From: an uncultured Litoreibacter sp. | Lineage (GTDB): Bacteria; Pseudomonadota; Alphaproteobacteria; Rhodobacterales; Rhodobacteraceae | Direction of reading: 5' to 3' | NCBI GenBank assembly: GCA_947494435.1 | Contig: CANLUY010000001.1 | Span: 434,001-498,000 of the forward strand | Length of the DNA stretch: 64,000 nt | Shown here: piece by piece, positions 19,661 to 28,838 of the stretch | How positions within the stretch are numbered: the first letter of the stretch is position 1 | Layout of the letters: the number at the start of each line of letters is the position of its first letter | The notes under the pieces: model-generated | Told to the model about the DNA's origin: nothing | Seen by the model: only the letters and a program-made list of their open reading frames with translations | The model's database searches: none | Translations under genes and position numbers: made by a program

Positions 19661-20675
19661 CCCGCGTCGTCGCGCGCAGCACAAGTTCCACATCACAACG
19701 CACCCGCGTGATTTCGGGTGCGTCGGACGCAACCGATTTTACGATCTCCTCCCCCGCAATCCGCCCGATATCCTGCGCCGGGATATGGACCGTCGTCAAA
19801 GCAGGTTCCATTTCCAGCGAGCCTTTGAAATTGCCGATGCCCACAATCGAAAGGTCCTCCGGCACGCGCACTCCCAGTTTCAACGCCGCGTAGACCGCGC
19901 CTTGCGCGATCACATCATTCCCGCATATCAACGCCGTCGGGCGGGCGCCCGAGCGCCATAGCTCTTCAACCGCCGCCTTTGCCATCGCAACGGAGTAAGG
20001 CGATTCCAAACGCCACGCTTCCGGCACGGTAATGCCCTGTTCATCCAGAACAGACCATGCCCCGTCCAGCCGATCCTGCGCACGGTCATTGCCTGCCGTC
20101 TGCGGGAAGATCATCCCAACCTCACGATGACCCAGTCCCAGGATATGCTCTGCTGCCATGCGTCCGGCGGCAAAATTCTCGGCCCCCACACACGACACGC
20201 GTGAAGCCGCATCATGGTTCCAGATCGCCACGCAGGGCACGTCTTGCTGCGCTATCAGGGTGTAGGTCTTCTCGCTATGCTCCAACCCGATCAGCGCGAT
20301 CCCGTCCACGCGATGCTCCAACAATTTGCGCAGCACGTCGTATTCCCGATCCAAGTCGTACCCATGCGACGTCATCAGGATCGTAAACCCCGCCTCCTCC
20401 ACCGAATCCGAGAAGCTCTGCACCACTTCCGCAAAGATCGCGTGATTGATCGTCGGTACAATCAGCCCAATCGTCCCAGAGCGTTTTCCATGCATCGCCT
20501 GCGCCGCGCGGTTGCGGATATAGCCCAGCCGCGCAATGGCCCGATCGATCTTCTTGCGAGTCGCCGGATTGACCAATTCCGGGTGATTAAAGCACCGAGA
20601 CACCGTTGAGGCCGACACTTTTGCAGCCCTTGCGACGTCCACAATATCCGCCTTACCCGATTGCTTTAGCGACAT
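19644..20675 (-). CDS. LacI-family transcriptional regulator
   Basis: A 343-residue repressor-type regulator. An N-terminal LacI HTH (DIVDVARAAKVSASTVSRCF at about 9-28, then NHPELVNPATRKKI) is followed by a periplasmic-binding-like sensor domain. It is divergent from the TTT transporter genes, and two inverted repeats sit in the gap. It most likely controls the downstream transporter-dehydrogenase-ligase cassette. The effector is unknown; a substrate of the cassette is the natural guess. Confidence 0.9.
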   Translation of the reverse strand: MSLKQSGKADIVDVARAAKVSASTVSRCFNHPELVNPATRKKIDRAIARLGYIRNRAAQAMHGKRSGTIGLIVPTINHAIFAEVVQSFSDSVEEAGFTILMTSHGYDLDREYDVLRKLLEHRVDGIALIGLEHSEKTYTLIAQQDVPCVAIWNHDAASRVSCVGAENFAAGRMAAEHILGLGHREVGMIFPQTAGNDRAQDRLDGAWSVLDEQGITVPEAWRLESPYSVAMAKAAVEELWRSGARPTALICGNDVIAQGAVYAALKLGVRVPEDLSIVGIGNFKGSLEMEPALTTVHIPAQDIGRIAGEEIVKSVASDAPEITRVRCDVELVLRATTRAIAGR

Positions 20676-20689
20676 AAAACGGCCCTCTC

Positions 20690-20728
20690 AAAGCGCTTTT
20701 ATGAAAACATTTGCAATACTATTTTCAT
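20690..20728. promoter_or_regulatory. Candidate LacI-family operators between regulator and transporter
   Basis: AAAGCGCTTT at 20690-20699 is a perfect palindrome with a central CG, the core of typical LacI-family operators. Directly beside it is the inverted repeat ATGAAAA (20701-20707) with TTTTCAT (20722-20728), spaced by 14 bases. Both lie in the 104-base gap between the divergent genes. The repeats are seen; binding is inferred. Confidence 0.55.
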
Positions 20729-20779
20729 CGCCTAGCGTGTTAGTCAATGGACGGCCAGATAGGGTTTGGGAGGACCTTG

Positions 20780-22291
20780 ATGGAATTTCTCTATTATTTC
20801 GGTGACGTTTTCACACCCATCAACTTTGGGTTGTTGCTGCTCGGAACAATAGGTGGATTGATCTTAGGCGCGACGCCGGGGCTTTCGCCCACAATGGCCG
20901 TCGCCTTACTGATCCCGTTCACATTTCAACTTCAAGCCGCACAGGGCCTGATCCTGCTGGGGGCCGCTTACACGTCGACGGTTGCAGGCGGCGCGGTCTC
21001 TGCGATCCTGCTCAAAATCCCCGGCGCGCCAGCCAACATTGCCACCACGCTCGACGGCCACACGATGGCGCAAAAGGGCGAAGGCGCGAAAGCGCTGCAG
21101 ATCAGTTTCCTTGCCTCTGCTGTCGGCGGGGTCTTCGGCGTGCTGCTGCTGATCTTCCTCACACCGGTCTTGGCAAAATGGGCCCTCGCCTTCGGACCAA
21201 GCCACCTGTTCTGGCTCGCGATCCTCGGCGTCACCGTGATTGGCTCGCTAGACAGCAAATCCGTCGTCAAAGGCCTGCTTTCGGGTTGCATCGGCCTCTG
21301 GCTCGCGACCATCGGCTTCGACGACATCATGGGCGCGCAACGCTTCATCTTCCACCCCAGCTTAGGCGGCGGCATCAACATTATCGCTGCCCTCATTGGT
21401 CTTTTCGCGATCCCGCAAGTGATCACCATGTTCGCCAAAGGCCGCAAGGGCGACGGCGCGGAAGTGCTCAAAGTCCAGAAACACCCCATCTCCGGCGCAT
21501 TTAAGGAACTGTTCCGCAACAAACGCGCCATGGGCATTGGCACCGCAGTTGGTTCCGTCATCGGCCTGATCCCCGGTGTTGGCGGTCAGATCGCAGGCCT
21601 TGTCGCCTATGATCAATCCAAGAAGTTCAGCCCCGACCGCGACAAGTTCGGCACCGGCCACCCGGAAGGCGTCATCGCCGCGGAAAGCGCCAATAACGCC
21701 ATGGTCGGGCCAAGCCTTGTGCCACTGCTCACCCTTTCCATTCCCGGCTCACCTACTGCCGCCGTTCTGCTCGGAGGCCTCCTGATCCACGGCATCTTCC
21801 CCGGTACGGACCTGTTCGACAATCATCCCGACGTGGCGTGGACCTTCATCAATTCCATGCTCATCGGCCAAATCCTGATGTGCATCTTCGGTCTCTATGT
21901 CGCAGGCCTCGCCGCGAAAGTCGCGCAGGTGCCGCAGAGCGTCATGGCCGCTGTAGTCCTCGGCCTCGCCGTATTCGGCAGCTACTCCGTTCAAAGCTCC
22001 ATGGGCGACGTTTATGTCATGGCGAGCCTCGGCGTGATGATGTATTTCCTCGAACGCTTCGGTTTCTCCGCAGCACCACTTGTCTTGGGCCTGATCCTAG
22101 GCCCCATCGCGGAAGCCAACTTCATCCAAGGCTCCATGATCGCAAACGCTACAGACGGCCTCGCCCCCTATTTCCTTGGCGGCCCGCTCAACATCTTCCT
22201 GATCGCCGTCGTCATCGCCTCCGTCGCCTACTCCGCCTATATGGAGCTGCGCACCAAACGCTACACCTCGAAAGAGGAGATATTGGCATGA
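20780..22291 (+). CDS. TTT family transporter large membrane subunit (TctA)
   Basis: A 503-residue protein with about 11-12 hydrophobic helices. It has the tripartite tricarboxylate transporter signatures LGATPGLSPTMAVALLIPFTF near the N-terminus and the repeat-like GLIPGVGGQIAGLVAYDQSK later. It pairs with a TctB-type subunit and a TctC binding protein for sodium-coupled uptake of an organic acid. ATG 20780 was chosen because GGGAGG lies 6 bases upstream; it overlaps the next gene by 4 bases (ATGA). The substrate is inferred only from the neighbouring enzymes. Confidence 0.92.
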   Translation: MEFLYYFGDVFTPINFGLLLLGTIGGLILGATPGLSPTMAVALLIPFTFQLQAAQGLILLGAAYTSTVAGGAVSAILLKIPGAPANIATTLDGHTMAQKGEGAKALQISFLASAVGGVFGVLLLIFLTPVLAKWALAFGPSHLFWLAILGVTVIGSLDSKSVVKGLLSGCIGLWLATIGFDDIMGAQRFIFHPSLGGGINIIAALIGLFAIPQVITMFAKGRKGDGAEVLKVQKHPISGAFKELFRNKRAMGIGTAVGSVIGLIPGVGGQIAGLVAYDQSKKFSPDRDKFGTGHPEGVIAAESANNAMVGPSLVPLLTLSIPGSPTAAVLLGGLLIHGIFPGTDLFDNHPDVAWTFINSMLIGQILMCIFGLYVAGLAAKVAQVPQSVMAAVVLGLAVFGSYSVQSSMGDVYVMASLGVMMYFLERFGFSAAPLVLGLILGPIAEANFIQGSMIANATDGLAPYFLGGPLNIFLIAVVIASVAYSAYMELRTKRYTSKEEILA

Positions 22292-22752
22292 CCACGCTCC
22301 CCCGCCTCCAGCATATGATCGGCTCAGGCATTGTCGCTGCCGTGGGCATATGGGTGACCTATGTCAGCTACACGCAACAGCCGTCTGAGGCGTTCCTGTT
22401 CCCACGCCTGATCTCCACGGTGTTCGTGGTTCTTGCACTTTGGACCTTCGCCAAAGCCTGCCTTGGCTGGACCAAAGTCGGCGGCGGCATCACCGCCACG
22501 CAATTCAAAAACCTCGTGCCCGGCCTGCTGGTAGCACTTGTTTACATTTTTTGGGCCGCAAAGGGCCTCGGCTTCTACACAGCCACGGCAATCGCCTTCT
22601 TCATCTTGCTCAGCCTCTATGATCCAGCCTCCCATAAGGAGCTGAAAACATGGGGCAAACGCATACTCATCACGGCGGTCTTCATGATCGTCATGTACGG
22701 ACTCTTCGCAAAATTACTCACCGTGTACACACCGCGAGAGGTCTTCTTCTGA
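22288..22752 (+). CDS. TTT family transporter small membrane subunit (TctB)
   Basis: A 154-residue membrane protein with four hydrophobic segments, as expected for TctB. It begins MTTLPRLQHMIGSG and has PSEAFLFPRLISTVFVVLAL and LVALVYIFWAAKGLGFYTATAIAF. Although the frame is open far upstream inside tctA, the ATG at 22288 gives the ATGA overlap and a normal TctB length. It is co-translated with tctA. Confidence 0.88.
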   Translation: MTTLPRLQHMIGSGIVAAVGIWVTYVSYTQQPSEAFLFPRLISTVFVVLALWTFAKACLGWTKVGGGITATQFKNLVPGLLVALVYIFWAAKGLGFYTATAIAFFILLSLYDPASHKELKTWGKRILITAVFMIVMYGLFAKLLTVYTPREVFF

Positions 22753-22795
22753 ACCGGAACACCGGCAGAACTCATAATCCTAGGGAGGAACTACA

Positions 22796-23764
22796 ATGAA
22801 AAAACTACTCGCAGGGGCCGCAATCGCCCTGACAGCCATGACCGGAGCGTCCTTCGCTGACGGCCATGCCAACTACCCCGAACGGCCCATCATGATGATG
22901 GTCAGCTACGGCGCAGGCGGCGCGACCGATTTCCAAGCCCGCATCGTCACGATGACCGCAGGCAACGAAGACGCTTTGGGTATGCCCATTGCGATCCTGA
23001 ACAAGCCCGGTGCGGGCGGTCGTGTCGGCTGGAACTGGCTCGCCGGTCAGGCCGAAGCAGATGGCTACACGCTAGGCGCCTACAACATCCCGCACTTCAT
23101 CGCGCAGTCAATCAAAGGCGGTGTTGAGTATTCCCGCGACAGCTTTGAGCCTATTGCAAACTGGGGCGCTGACCCTGCCGTTTTCGTGGTCTCCAAAGAC
23201 AGCGAGTTCAACTCCATGACCGACGTCGTGGACTTTGCCAAAGCCAACCCCGGCAAGCTGACCTTCTCCGGCGCGGGCCTGTTCGTGGGTCACCACATCG
23301 CAGCCCTGCAGCTTGAAAAAGCCGCTGGCGTGAAGATGGCCTATATCCCCACCAAAGGCGGTGGCGCTGCGGCAATGAAAGCCGTGATCGCAAACGAAGT
23401 CATGGGCGGCGTGAACAACCTGTCTGACGCCTTCCGCGCACGTGAAGCGGGCAACGTCAAAATCCTCGGCGTGTTCGATCTGGAGCGCAACGCGTTCATG
23501 GAAGACGTGCCAACCTTGATGGAGCAGGGCTTTGACGTCGACAACGCGTCGGTCAACTTCCGCGGCATCATGGTGCCCAAAGGCACGCCCCAAGGCATCA
23601 TCGACAAGCTGGCGGAAACCGTCCCAACCATGTTCGAAAACAGCCGCGTGGCAGGCAAGATGAAAGCAGGCGGCTCGCCCATGCACATCATGAACCGCCA
23701 AGAAGTGCTGGACATGTGGGAAGCGCGCGAAACGACCCTCAAAGAACTATTGGCAGGTCTGTAA
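22796..23764 (+). CDS. TTT family substrate-binding protein (TctC/Bug)
   Basis: A 322-residue periplasmic binding protein with a signal peptide (about 1-21, ending SFA). It has the Bug-family features ANYPERPIMMMVSYGAGGATD, GAGGRVGWNWLAG, TFSGAGLFVGHH and YIPTKGGGAAA. The strong GGGAGGA ribosome site and the following hairpin suggest high expression, usual for binding proteins. It captures the substrate for the preceding membrane subunits. Confidence 0.93.
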   Translation: MKKLLAGAAIALTAMTGASFADGHANYPERPIMMMVSYGAGGATDFQARIVTMTAGNEDALGMPIAILNKPGAGGRVGWNWLAGQAEADGYTLGAYNIPHFIAQSIKGGVEYSRDSFEPIANWGADPAVFVVSKDSEFNSMTDVVDFAKANPGKLTFSGAGLFVGHHIAALQLEKAAGVKMAYIPTKGGGAAAMKAVIANEVMGGVNNLSDAFRAREAGNVKILGVFDLERNAFMEDVPTLMEQGFDVDNASVNFRGIMVPKGTPQGIIDKLAETVPTMFENSRVAGKMKAGGSPMHIMNRQEVLDMWEARETTLKELLAGL

Positions 23765-23785
23765 GCACAGATCACAGGCAAGACA

Positions 23786-23811
23786 GGCGGGGCGCAGATC
23801 AGCGCCTCGCC
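23786..23811 (+). other. Intercistronic hairpin between tctC-like and dehydrogenase genes
   Basis: GGCGGGGCGC (23786-23795) pairs with GCGCCTCGCC (23802-23811) across an AGATCA loop, with one G-U pair in ten. No T-run follows, so it is more likely an mRNA-stabilising or partial-attenuation structure after the binding-protein gene than a full terminator. Confidence 0.6.
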
Positions 23812-23831
23812 AACCCCATAGGAATTCCCCC

Positions 23832-25235
23832 ATGAACGCCCCCGACCCCCTATCCGAGGTTGACGCCATCGTCGCAAGCGCGCGCAAAGCGCAGGCCGCG
23901 TACGAGGCGAACGGATCGCAAACCCGCTACGACCGCGCCGCACAGGCCGCCGCTTGGGCCATCATGGAACCCTCCCGCAACCACCATTTGGCAGAGCTTG
24001 CGGTCGAGACCACAGGTCTGGGCAATGTCCCAGACAAGATCATCAAGAACCACCGCAAAACGCTTGGCCTGATGCGCGACATCGCGAACGCTAAAACCTT
24101 CGGCGTCATCTCGGACGACCCCGCCGCCGGCATCACCGAAATCGCTCGTGCCATGGGCGTGATTGGCGCTGTCGTGCCGTCGACCAACCCCGCCGCAACG
24201 CCCGCCAACAACATCATCAACGCGCTGAAATGCGGCAACGCGATCGTGCTGTCCCCGTCGCCCAAAGGTGTTCCCGCCTGCGAGGTTTTGCTGGGCTACA
24301 TCCACGCAGAATTCGACAAGATCGGCGAAGACAAAGCACTGGTCCAAATGGTCCCCGCCCCCGGCAGCAAAGACAAAACCCAGCGCCTGTTGGAAATCTC
24401 CGACCTCATCGTCGTCACTGGAAGCCAGAACAACGTCAAACGCGCCTACACCTCCGGCACGCCCGCCCTAGCCGTGGGCGCGGGCAACGTCACCGTCATC
24501 GTCGATGAAACCGCCGACCTGAAAGCCGCCGCCGAGAAGATCACTGCGTCGAAAACCTTTGACAACGCAACGTCATGCAGCTCCGAGAACGCCATCGTCA
24601 CCGTCGATGCGATCCACGATCAATTCATGGAAGAACTGGCCAAAGCGGGCGGAGCCTACGTCAAAGACGAAGGTCCCATCGTTGCCAACCTCTGGCCCGA
24701 TGGGCATCTGAACCGCTCCGTCATTGCGCAAGACGCGGACAAGATGCTCGACGCCCTCGGCATGACCGACCAAGTCTCAACCGACACCAAATTCCTCGCC
24801 GTCGAAACCACAGGCATCGGACCAGATCACCCGCTGTCGGGCGAAAAACTCAGCCGCGTCGCGGCCCTCTACCGCGCGAAGGATTTTGAAGACGCCGTCG
24901 CCACAACCCAACGCATTCTCAACCACCAAGGCGCAGGCCACTCCGTCGGACTGCACTCCACAGATGACGCACGCGCCCACACATTGGCTACCGCCGTCCC
25001 AACCTGCCGCGTCATCGTCAACCAAGCCCACACCTTCGCCACGGGCGGGTCTTTCACCAACGGCATGCCGTTTTCGCTGTCCATGGGTTGCGGGTCATGG
25101 GGCGGCAATTCCATAGACGACAATCTGCACTGGAAACACTTCATGCAGACCACCAAGATTATCCGCGAAATCCCCGCCAACGAGCCAAAACTCGATGACA
25201 TCTTCACTGACTACTGGGCCGAAGCAGGCAAATGA
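23832..25235 (+). CDS. CoA-acylating aldehyde dehydrogenase, SauS-like
   Basis: A 467-residue enzyme of the CoA-dependent aldehyde dehydrogenase family. It has RNHHLAELAVETTGLGNVPDKI, the NAD-site stretch GVIGAVVPSTNPAATPAN, the catalytic Cys249 in NATSCSSENA, and the C-terminal HTFATGGSFTNGMPFSLSMG. From memory it resembles sulfoacetaldehyde dehydrogenase (acylating), SauS of Cupriavidus necator, which interconverts sulfoacetyl-CoA and sulfoacetaldehyde. The next gene is a CoA ligase overlapping by 4 bases, matching the sauS-sauT order. Acetaldehyde or another aldehyde remains possible. Confidence 0.7.
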   Translation: MNAPDPLSEVDAIVASARKAQAAYEANGSQTRYDRAAQAAAWAIMEPSRNHHLAELAVETTGLGNVPDKIIKNHRKTLGLMRDIANAKTFGVISDDPAAGITEIARAMGVIGAVVPSTNPAATPANNIINALKCGNAIVLSPSPKGVPACEVLLGYIHAEFDKIGEDKALVQMVPAPGSKDKTQRLLEISDLIVVTGSQNNVKRAYTSGTPALAVGAGNVTVIVDETADLKAAAEKITASKTFDNATSCSSENAIVTVDAIHDQFMEELAKAGGAYVKDEGPIVANLWPDGHLNRSVIAQDADKMLDALGMTDQVSTDTKFLAVETTGIGPDHPLSGEKLSRVAALYRAKDFEDAVATTQRILNHQGAGHSVGLHSTDDARAHTLATAVPTCRVIVNQAHTFATGGSFTNGMPFSLSMGCGSWGGNSIDDNLHWKHFMQTTKIIREIPANEPKLDDIFTDYWAEAGK

Positions 25236-26722
25236 TCCTGCACCAAGATACGCCCCCAGATGGAACGGTGCGCGACTGGCTTGACCATCGTGCCATGCAG
25301 GGCGGTATTGCGTTTATCTTCCCCGAAGACTGGTCGATCCTGACATGGTCAGAACTGCAATCAGACGCCACGCGCATGGCCTCCATGCTCCACAGTGCGG
25401 GCCACAAAAAGGGGGAAAGCATCGCTATCATGCACCCCAATGGGCGCGACGGCGTTGTCGCGCTGTACGGCGCGCTCTACGGCGGCTTTCGCGCCACGAT
25501 GATTAACCTTGCGGCGGGCCGCGATGCCATCGCCTACGCGCTCGAACACTCAGATGCACGCACGGCATTCGTCCATGACGACGCGGCTGAGCTTTTTGCC
25601 ATGGCAAAGCCAGATCACATGCGCCGGTTCAAAACAGATCACGAAGCCCAGCTGGTCCCTTTGCCCGCCATCACCGCTGAAGATCACGCTCTGCTGATGT
25701 ACACATCTGGCACAACGGGCCGTCCAAAAGGCGTATTGCACACCCATGCAAGCCTGCTTGCAGGCGGCTGGACGACGACAATCGCGCATGCATTAACGCC
25801 CGAAGATCGCGGTTTCTGTGTTTTGCCCATCTATCACATCAACGGGCTATGCGTCACCGTTATGGGCGCGCTGGTCTCTGGCGGGTCCCTTGCGATGTGC
25901 CCGAAATTTTCCGCCAAAACATTCTGGACCAACGCCGGAGAGACCAAATCAACTTGGTTCTCCGTCGTCCCAACGATCATCAGCCACCTGCTGCACGGCT
26001 CCATTGACCCTGATCCGGAGACCAAACACCGCATCCGTTTTGGCCGTTCCGCCTCTTCTGCCCTCGCGCCCGATGTGCAAAACGCGTTTGAGACAAGGTT
26101 TGGCGTGCCGATCATCGAAACTATGGGTCTGACAGAGACCGCCGCACAAATCCTGTCCAACCCGCTGCCCCCCGGTACCCGCAAAATTGGCAGCCCCGGC
26201 TTGCCCTATGGCAACGAAGTCGCAATCCTTGCCCCCGACCTCCAACCCTGCCCACCGGATGTGGAGGGCGAGATTGCAATTCGTGGGCCGAATGTCATGC
26301 AAGGCTATCTCAAGAACCCGGACGCCACCTCCGCGACATTTGCGGGCGACTGGCTGCGCACAGGCGATTTAGGCCGCAAGGATACCGATGGCTATATTTA
26401 CGTCACCGGCCGCCTGAAGGAGTTAATCATCAAAGGCGGTGAGAACATCGCGCCGCGCGAAATTGACGAGGCGCTTTATTCCCACGAAGACGTTGTGGAA
26501 GCCGCCGCCTTCGCGCGGCCCTGCACCAGCTACGGGGAGCGTGTCGAAGCGGCGGTTGCCGTGCGGGACGGCTCAAATCTGTCTGCGGCAGAATTGATCG
26601 AGATTTGCATAGGCAAGCTCGGCAAATTCAAAGCCCCAGATCATGTGCATTTCATGCCGGAGCTGCCGAAAGGTCCGTCCGGCAAGATCCAGCGCCTAAA
26701 GCTCTCTGAGCTCACAAAGTAA
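25232..26722 (+). CDS. AMP-forming acyl-CoA ligase, SauT-like
   Basis: A 496-residue ANL-superfamily enzyme that makes acyl-CoA from an acid, ATP and CoA. It has the P-loop MYTSGTTGRPKGVLHTH near residue 160, the A5 motif ETMGLTETAAQI, the A7 motif GDWLRTGDLGRKD, and the C-terminal catalytic Lys region GPSGKIQRLKL. It is coupled to the acylating dehydrogenase by ATGA. Together they would activate an acid and reduce the thioester to the aldehyde. Sulfoacetate is my best substrate guess, from gene order and resemblance, not from any active-site residue. Confidence 0.75.
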   Translation: MILHQDTPPDGTVRDWLDHRAMQGGIAFIFPEDWSILTWSELQSDATRMASMLHSAGHKKGESIAIMHPNGRDGVVALYGALYGGFRATMINLAAGRDAIAYALEHSDARTAFVHDDAAELFAMAKPDHMRRFKTDHEAQLVPLPAITAEDHALLMYTSGTTGRPKGVLHTHASLLAGGWTTTIAHALTPEDRGFCVLPIYHINGLCVTVMGALVSGGSLAMCPKFSAKTFWTNAGETKSTWFSVVPTIISHLLHGSIDPDPETKHRIRFGRSASSALAPDVQNAFETRFGVPIIETMGLTETAAQILSNPLPPGTRKIGSPGLPYGNEVAILAPDLQPCPPDVEGEIAIRGPNVMQGYLKNPDATSATFAGDWLRTGDLGRKDTDGYIYVTGRLKELIIKGGENIAPREIDEALYSHEDVVEAAAFARPCTSYGERVEAAVAVRDGSNLSAAELIEICIGKLGKFKAPDHVHFMPELPKGPSGKIQRLKLSELTK

Positions 26723-26837
26723 GGCCAGCGCTTCAATTTTGGAAAATTGCCGCAGCGCAGCGCTTGCAAGCCGCCGCGCAATATCATAACCAGTTTTCCA
26801 ACTGAAACGACATTTCCTTACCCGAAGGTTTCCCCAC

Positions 26838-27794
26838 ATGAGCTTCCGTTTGCAACCCGCACCGCCCGCCCGTCCAAACCGCTGCCAGCTTTTTGGCCCC
26901 GGCTCACGCACGGCACTTTTTGAAAAGATGGCGGCGTCTGATGCAGACGTGATCAATCTCGATCTCGAAGACAGCGTCGCGCCCAGCGACAAGGATCAGG
27001 CGCGCAAGAACATCATTGAGGCGATCAATGATGTCGATTGGGGCAATAAGCACCTCTCCGTGCGCATCAACGGGCTCGACACACCCTATTGGTATCGCGA
27101 CATCGTCGATATTCTGGAACAGGCGGGCGACAGGATTGACCAGTTCATGATCCCGAAAGTGGGCTGCGCAGGCGATATCTACGCTGTCGATGCGCTTGTC
27201 ACTGCAGTCGAGGCCGCCAAAGCCCGCACCAAACCCGTAGCCCTTGAGGTGATCATCGAATCCGCTGCCGGTATCGCCCATGTCGAGGAAATCGCCGCCG
27301 CCTCCCCCCGCCTGCAAGCCATGAGCCTTGGCGCTGCCGATTTCGCCGCCTCCATGGGGATGCAAACCACCGGCATCGGCGGCACACAGGAAAACTACTA
27401 CATGGCACGCGAAGGCGAAAAACACTGGTCCGACCCTTGGCACTGGGCTCAGGCCGCCATCGTTGCCGCCTGCCGCACCCACGGCGTCCTGCCGGTCGAC
27501 GGCCCCTTCGGCGACTTCTCAGATGATGAAGGCTTCCGTGCGCAGGCCCGCCGCTCCGCAACACTTGGCATGGTTGGCAAATGGGCCATCCACCCCAAGC
27601 AAATCGCATTGGCTAATGAGGTCTTCACCCCATCCGAGGCCCAAGTGACCGAGGCCCGCGAAATCCTCGCTGCAATGCAAACCGCCAAAGATAACGGCGA
27701 AGGTGCCACCGTCTACAAAGGCCGCTTGGTCGACATCGCCTCGATCAAACAAGCCGAAGTCATCGTCAAACAATTCGAGATGATCAACGGCTAG
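26838..27794 (+). CDS. mcl1: L-malyl-CoA/beta-methylmalyl-CoA lyase
   Basis: A HpcH/HpaI-type aldolase of 318 residues. It closely follows the Rhodobacter Mcl1 pattern: MSFRLQPAPPARPNRCQLFG, the metal site NLDLEDSVAP, EVIIESAAGI, GAADFAASMGM, and GKWAIHPKQIALAN. Mcl1 cleaves beta-methylmalyl-CoA to glyoxylate and propionyl-CoA and forms malyl-CoA in the ethylmalonyl-CoA pathway. It is 115 bases downstream of the ligase gene, with an AT-containing gap, so it may have its own promoter. The adjacency to the cassette may be chance. Confidence 0.92.
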   Translation: MSFRLQPAPPARPNRCQLFGPGSRTALFEKMAASDADVINLDLEDSVAPSDKDQARKNIIEAINDVDWGNKHLSVRINGLDTPYWYRDIVDILEQAGDRIDQFMIPKVGCAGDIYAVDALVTAVEAAKARTKPVALEVIIESAAGIAHVEEIAAASPRLQAMSLGAADFAASMGMQTTGIGGTQENYYMAREGEKHWSDPWHWAQAAIVAACRTHGVLPVDGPFGDFSDDEGFRAQARRSATLGMVGKWAIHPKQIALANEVFTPSEAQVTEAREILAAMQTAKDNGEGATVYKGRLVDIASIKQAEVIVKQFEMING

Positions 27795-27831
27795 CCCGCC
27801 ATATCAATTTTTCCAAAAATACTCAGGGGGT

Positions 27832-27852
27832 GCGGGGGCAGGATGCCCCCGC
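27832..27852 (+). terminator. GC-rich hairpin after mcl1
   Basis: GCGGGGGCA (27832-27840) and TGCCCCCGC (27844-27852) form a 9-bp stem with a GGA loop, 37 bases after the mcl1 stop. No T-run follows on the + strand. On the - strand the stem is followed after some bases by TATTTTT, so it could also serve the convergent AraC gene. Confidence 0.5.
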
Positions 27853-27881
27853 TATCGCGACGCCAAAGGCGGCGCAAAACC

Positions 27882-28715
27882 TCACACAATCGGCGCACAC
27901 ACTTCCGTCTTCAGATCGTCCGGCGCCGTATCCTGCGGCCCATTCAGGTAAATTTCCATCGCAGGCGCATCGCGCAGCTCGAGCCCATTTTGCGGAATAT
28001 ATTGCCCGTAGAGATAATCATACGCCGCTTTCAACCCAGCATAGGGCCCGGTGTAATGCAGCACCGCAAACCGCCCGCCATCGGCTGAAACAGCCTCCAT
28101 CCCCTCAGGAACTTCCGTACCTTCAGCCGTCATCACACCCGCATAGGATCGCAAATCCGCCTCAGCGACAGAGCCCGGATCATCGTAATACAAGCCCAGC
28201 ATCCCGCGCATCTGCGGCAGTAACCCGCGCGACGCGAAGATTGTCCCAGCTTTCTGAAACTGCTCCCCAATTTCCAGGTAACTCCCGCGATGCGCCAAAG
28301 CGGCAACAGGGCGGTCTGGGTGGCTTTCAATATCAACACTATACATCGTGCATTCTCCATTCATGGGTTCAGGCAGCGATCCTCTCAGATCGCCACGGTT
28401 GCGGAACGCCACGGGGGACAGGCCATATTCCTCGCCAAACACGCGCGTGAAGCTGCCCACATTCGGATACCCCACGCGCTTGGCGACCTCAGCCACAGAC
28501 CAATCCTTCTGAACCAGCCAACAGGCCGCGCGGTGCATCCGGATCTCACGCGTCACTTGCGCAATGGTCTTGCCCATCATGCCCGAAAACACGCGATGCC
28601 AATGAAACCGGCTCATCGCCGCCACATCCGCCAGCGTATCCAGCGACAGATCCCCACCGGGGTTGTCGTGAATATAGCCAAGCACCCGCAACACGCGTTT
28701 CTCGTAGCTTTGCAT
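27882..28715 (-). CDS. AraC-type regulator with GyrI-like effector domain
   Basis: A 277-residue protein. The N-terminal AraC DNA-binding region (about 1-105) has two HTH motifs, LSLDTLADVAAMSRFHWHRVF and WSVAEVAKRVGYPNVGSFTRVF. A C-terminal GyrI-like small-molecule domain (about 125-275) contains RPVAALAHRGSY and GGRFAVLHYTGPYAGLKAAYDYLY. Rob and SoxS-type efflux regulators share this layout. ATG 28715 was chosen as it starts MQSYEKRVLRVLGYI; the frame is open farther upstream but runs into accA on the other strand. The target genes are unknown. Confidence 0.87.
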   Translation of the reverse strand: MQSYEKRVLRVLGYIHDNPGGDLSLDTLADVAAMSRFHWHRVFSGMMGKTIAQVTREIRMHRAACWLVQKDWSVAEVAKRVGYPNVGSFTRVFGEEYGLSPVAFRNRGDLRGSLPEPMNGECTMYSVDIESHPDRPVAALAHRGSYLEIGEQFQKAGTIFASRGLLPQMRGMLGLYYDDPGSVAEADLRSYAGVMTAEGTEVPEGMEAVSADGGRFAVLHYTGPYAGLKAAYDYLYGQYIPQNGLELRDAPAMEIYLNGPQDTAPDDLKTEVCAPIV

Positions 28716-28838
28716 CTGGTCAAATCCCTTTTCAGTCGTTCCAACACTGACATGACACGGACCCAATTCACAAATCTTGCGGAGTTGTATCTGCCCCCTC
28801 AAAACGTCATATAGGGACAACGAGAAGCGGAGAGCCCT

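Noticed and set aside
26838-27794. mcl1 as part of the SauS/SauT-like cassette
   Set aside because: It has a 115-base gap and a central-metabolism role; it is kept as a neighbour, not a member.
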